From positions 1 through 5,563 of the forward strand of contig CANBUF010000153.1 of NCBI GenBank assembly GCA_947372575.1: 5,563 nucleotides of DNA, written 5' to 3'. Positions 5,493 through 5,563 of this stretch are shown piece after piece. The notes under the pieces were generated by a model. It saw only the letters and a program-made list of their open reading frames with translations, did no database searches and was not told the DNA's origin. Numbering within the stretch: the first letter of the stretch is position 1; every line of letters starts with the position of its first letter. The translations under genes and the position numbers were made by a program. The DNA is from Alcaligenaceae bacterium. Its GTDB lineage: Bacteria; Pseudomonadota; Gammaproteobacteria; Burkholderiales; Burkholderiaceae.

Positions 5493-5563
5493 AGTGGACA
5501 TATGTCACTGTGTGAGGAAAGAGAGCTTCCAGAGGTTTAGGATCAATAAAGTCGTGGTAATCC
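5491..5563 (-). CDS. C-terminal end of an unidentified minus-strand gene (cut by the window edge)
   Basis: On the minus strand a frame is open from the window edge (first full codon 5562-5560) to TAG at 5493-5491, giving 23 residues. They read DYHDFIDPKPLEALFP followed by HTVTYVH, a protein-like composition. The other frame that begins at the edge stops within seven codons. The stop overlaps the chemoreceptor ribosome binding site, leaving an 8-base gap, which suggests a shared operon. The pattern of an aromatic/Ile-Asp pair and spaced leucines would suit the last strand and helix of a CheW-like domain, and a CheW partner would make sense beside a receptor. That is a guess from a very short stretch; no family can be assigned. 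Confidence 0.5.
   Translation of the reverse strand, partial: DYHDFIDPKPLEALFPHTVTYVH

Noticed and set aside
5493..5509. Near-palindrome around gacatatgtc upstream of the receptor ribosome binding site
   Set aside because: It falls within the likely coding tail of the upstream gene and is interrupted by an unpaired G. A 10-bp palindrome can arise by chance, so it is not called an operator.
1..5563. CRISPR arrays, tRNA or rRNA genes, insertion sequences
   Set aside because: No regularly spaced repeats, tRNA-like cloverleaf segments, rRNA stretches, transposase-like frames or terminal inverted repeats were seen.

Overview
The window looks like chromosomal DNA from a moderate-GC proteobacterium, most likely a betaproteobacterium. 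The evidence is a methylcitrate-cycle gene (the prpF 3' end) closely followed by a full-length AcnB-type aconitase, plus simple Shine-Dalgarno and sigma70-like signals. The lineage is inferred from gene content and protein wording; no database was searched.

Layout. Bases 1-216 are the 3' end of prpF (2-methylaconitate isomerase), on the plus strand. A two-hairpin intergenic block follows (234-309), ending in a strong intrinsic terminator. A two-gene unit comes next: an unrecognised two-helix membrane protein (322-717) and a small NATD1/YjdJ-type GNAT-fold protein (742-1017). The gap 1018-1210 holds a palindromic operator-like site, a sigma70-like promoter and a structured leader. acnB fills 1211-3796 and ends in an intrinsic terminator (3836-3882). 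A tandem 42-bp-period duplication begins inside that terminator's T-tract. On the minus strand and convergent with acnB lies an unusual methyl-accepting chemotaxis-like gene (3974-5482). Immediately before it is the apparent 3' end of another minus-strand gene (5491-5563), whose stop codon overlaps the chemoreceptor ribosome binding site.

How the genes fit together. In the PrpF/AcnD version of the methylcitrate cycle, AcnD dehydrates 2-methylcitrate, PrpF isomerises the product to 2-methyl-cis-aconitate, and an aconitase, usually AcnB, rehydrates it to 2-methylisocitrate. prpF next to acnB therefore links propionate breakdown with the TCA cycle. The membrane and GNAT genes between them have no evident metabolic link. 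The chemoreceptor-like gene is a separate, AT-richer unit.

Most of the window is ordinary metabolism. The items most worth a second look are the chemoreceptor-like protein, which appears to lack a HAMP domain and has a degenerate signalling tip, the three-half-site operator upstream of acnB, and the duplicated terminator tail.
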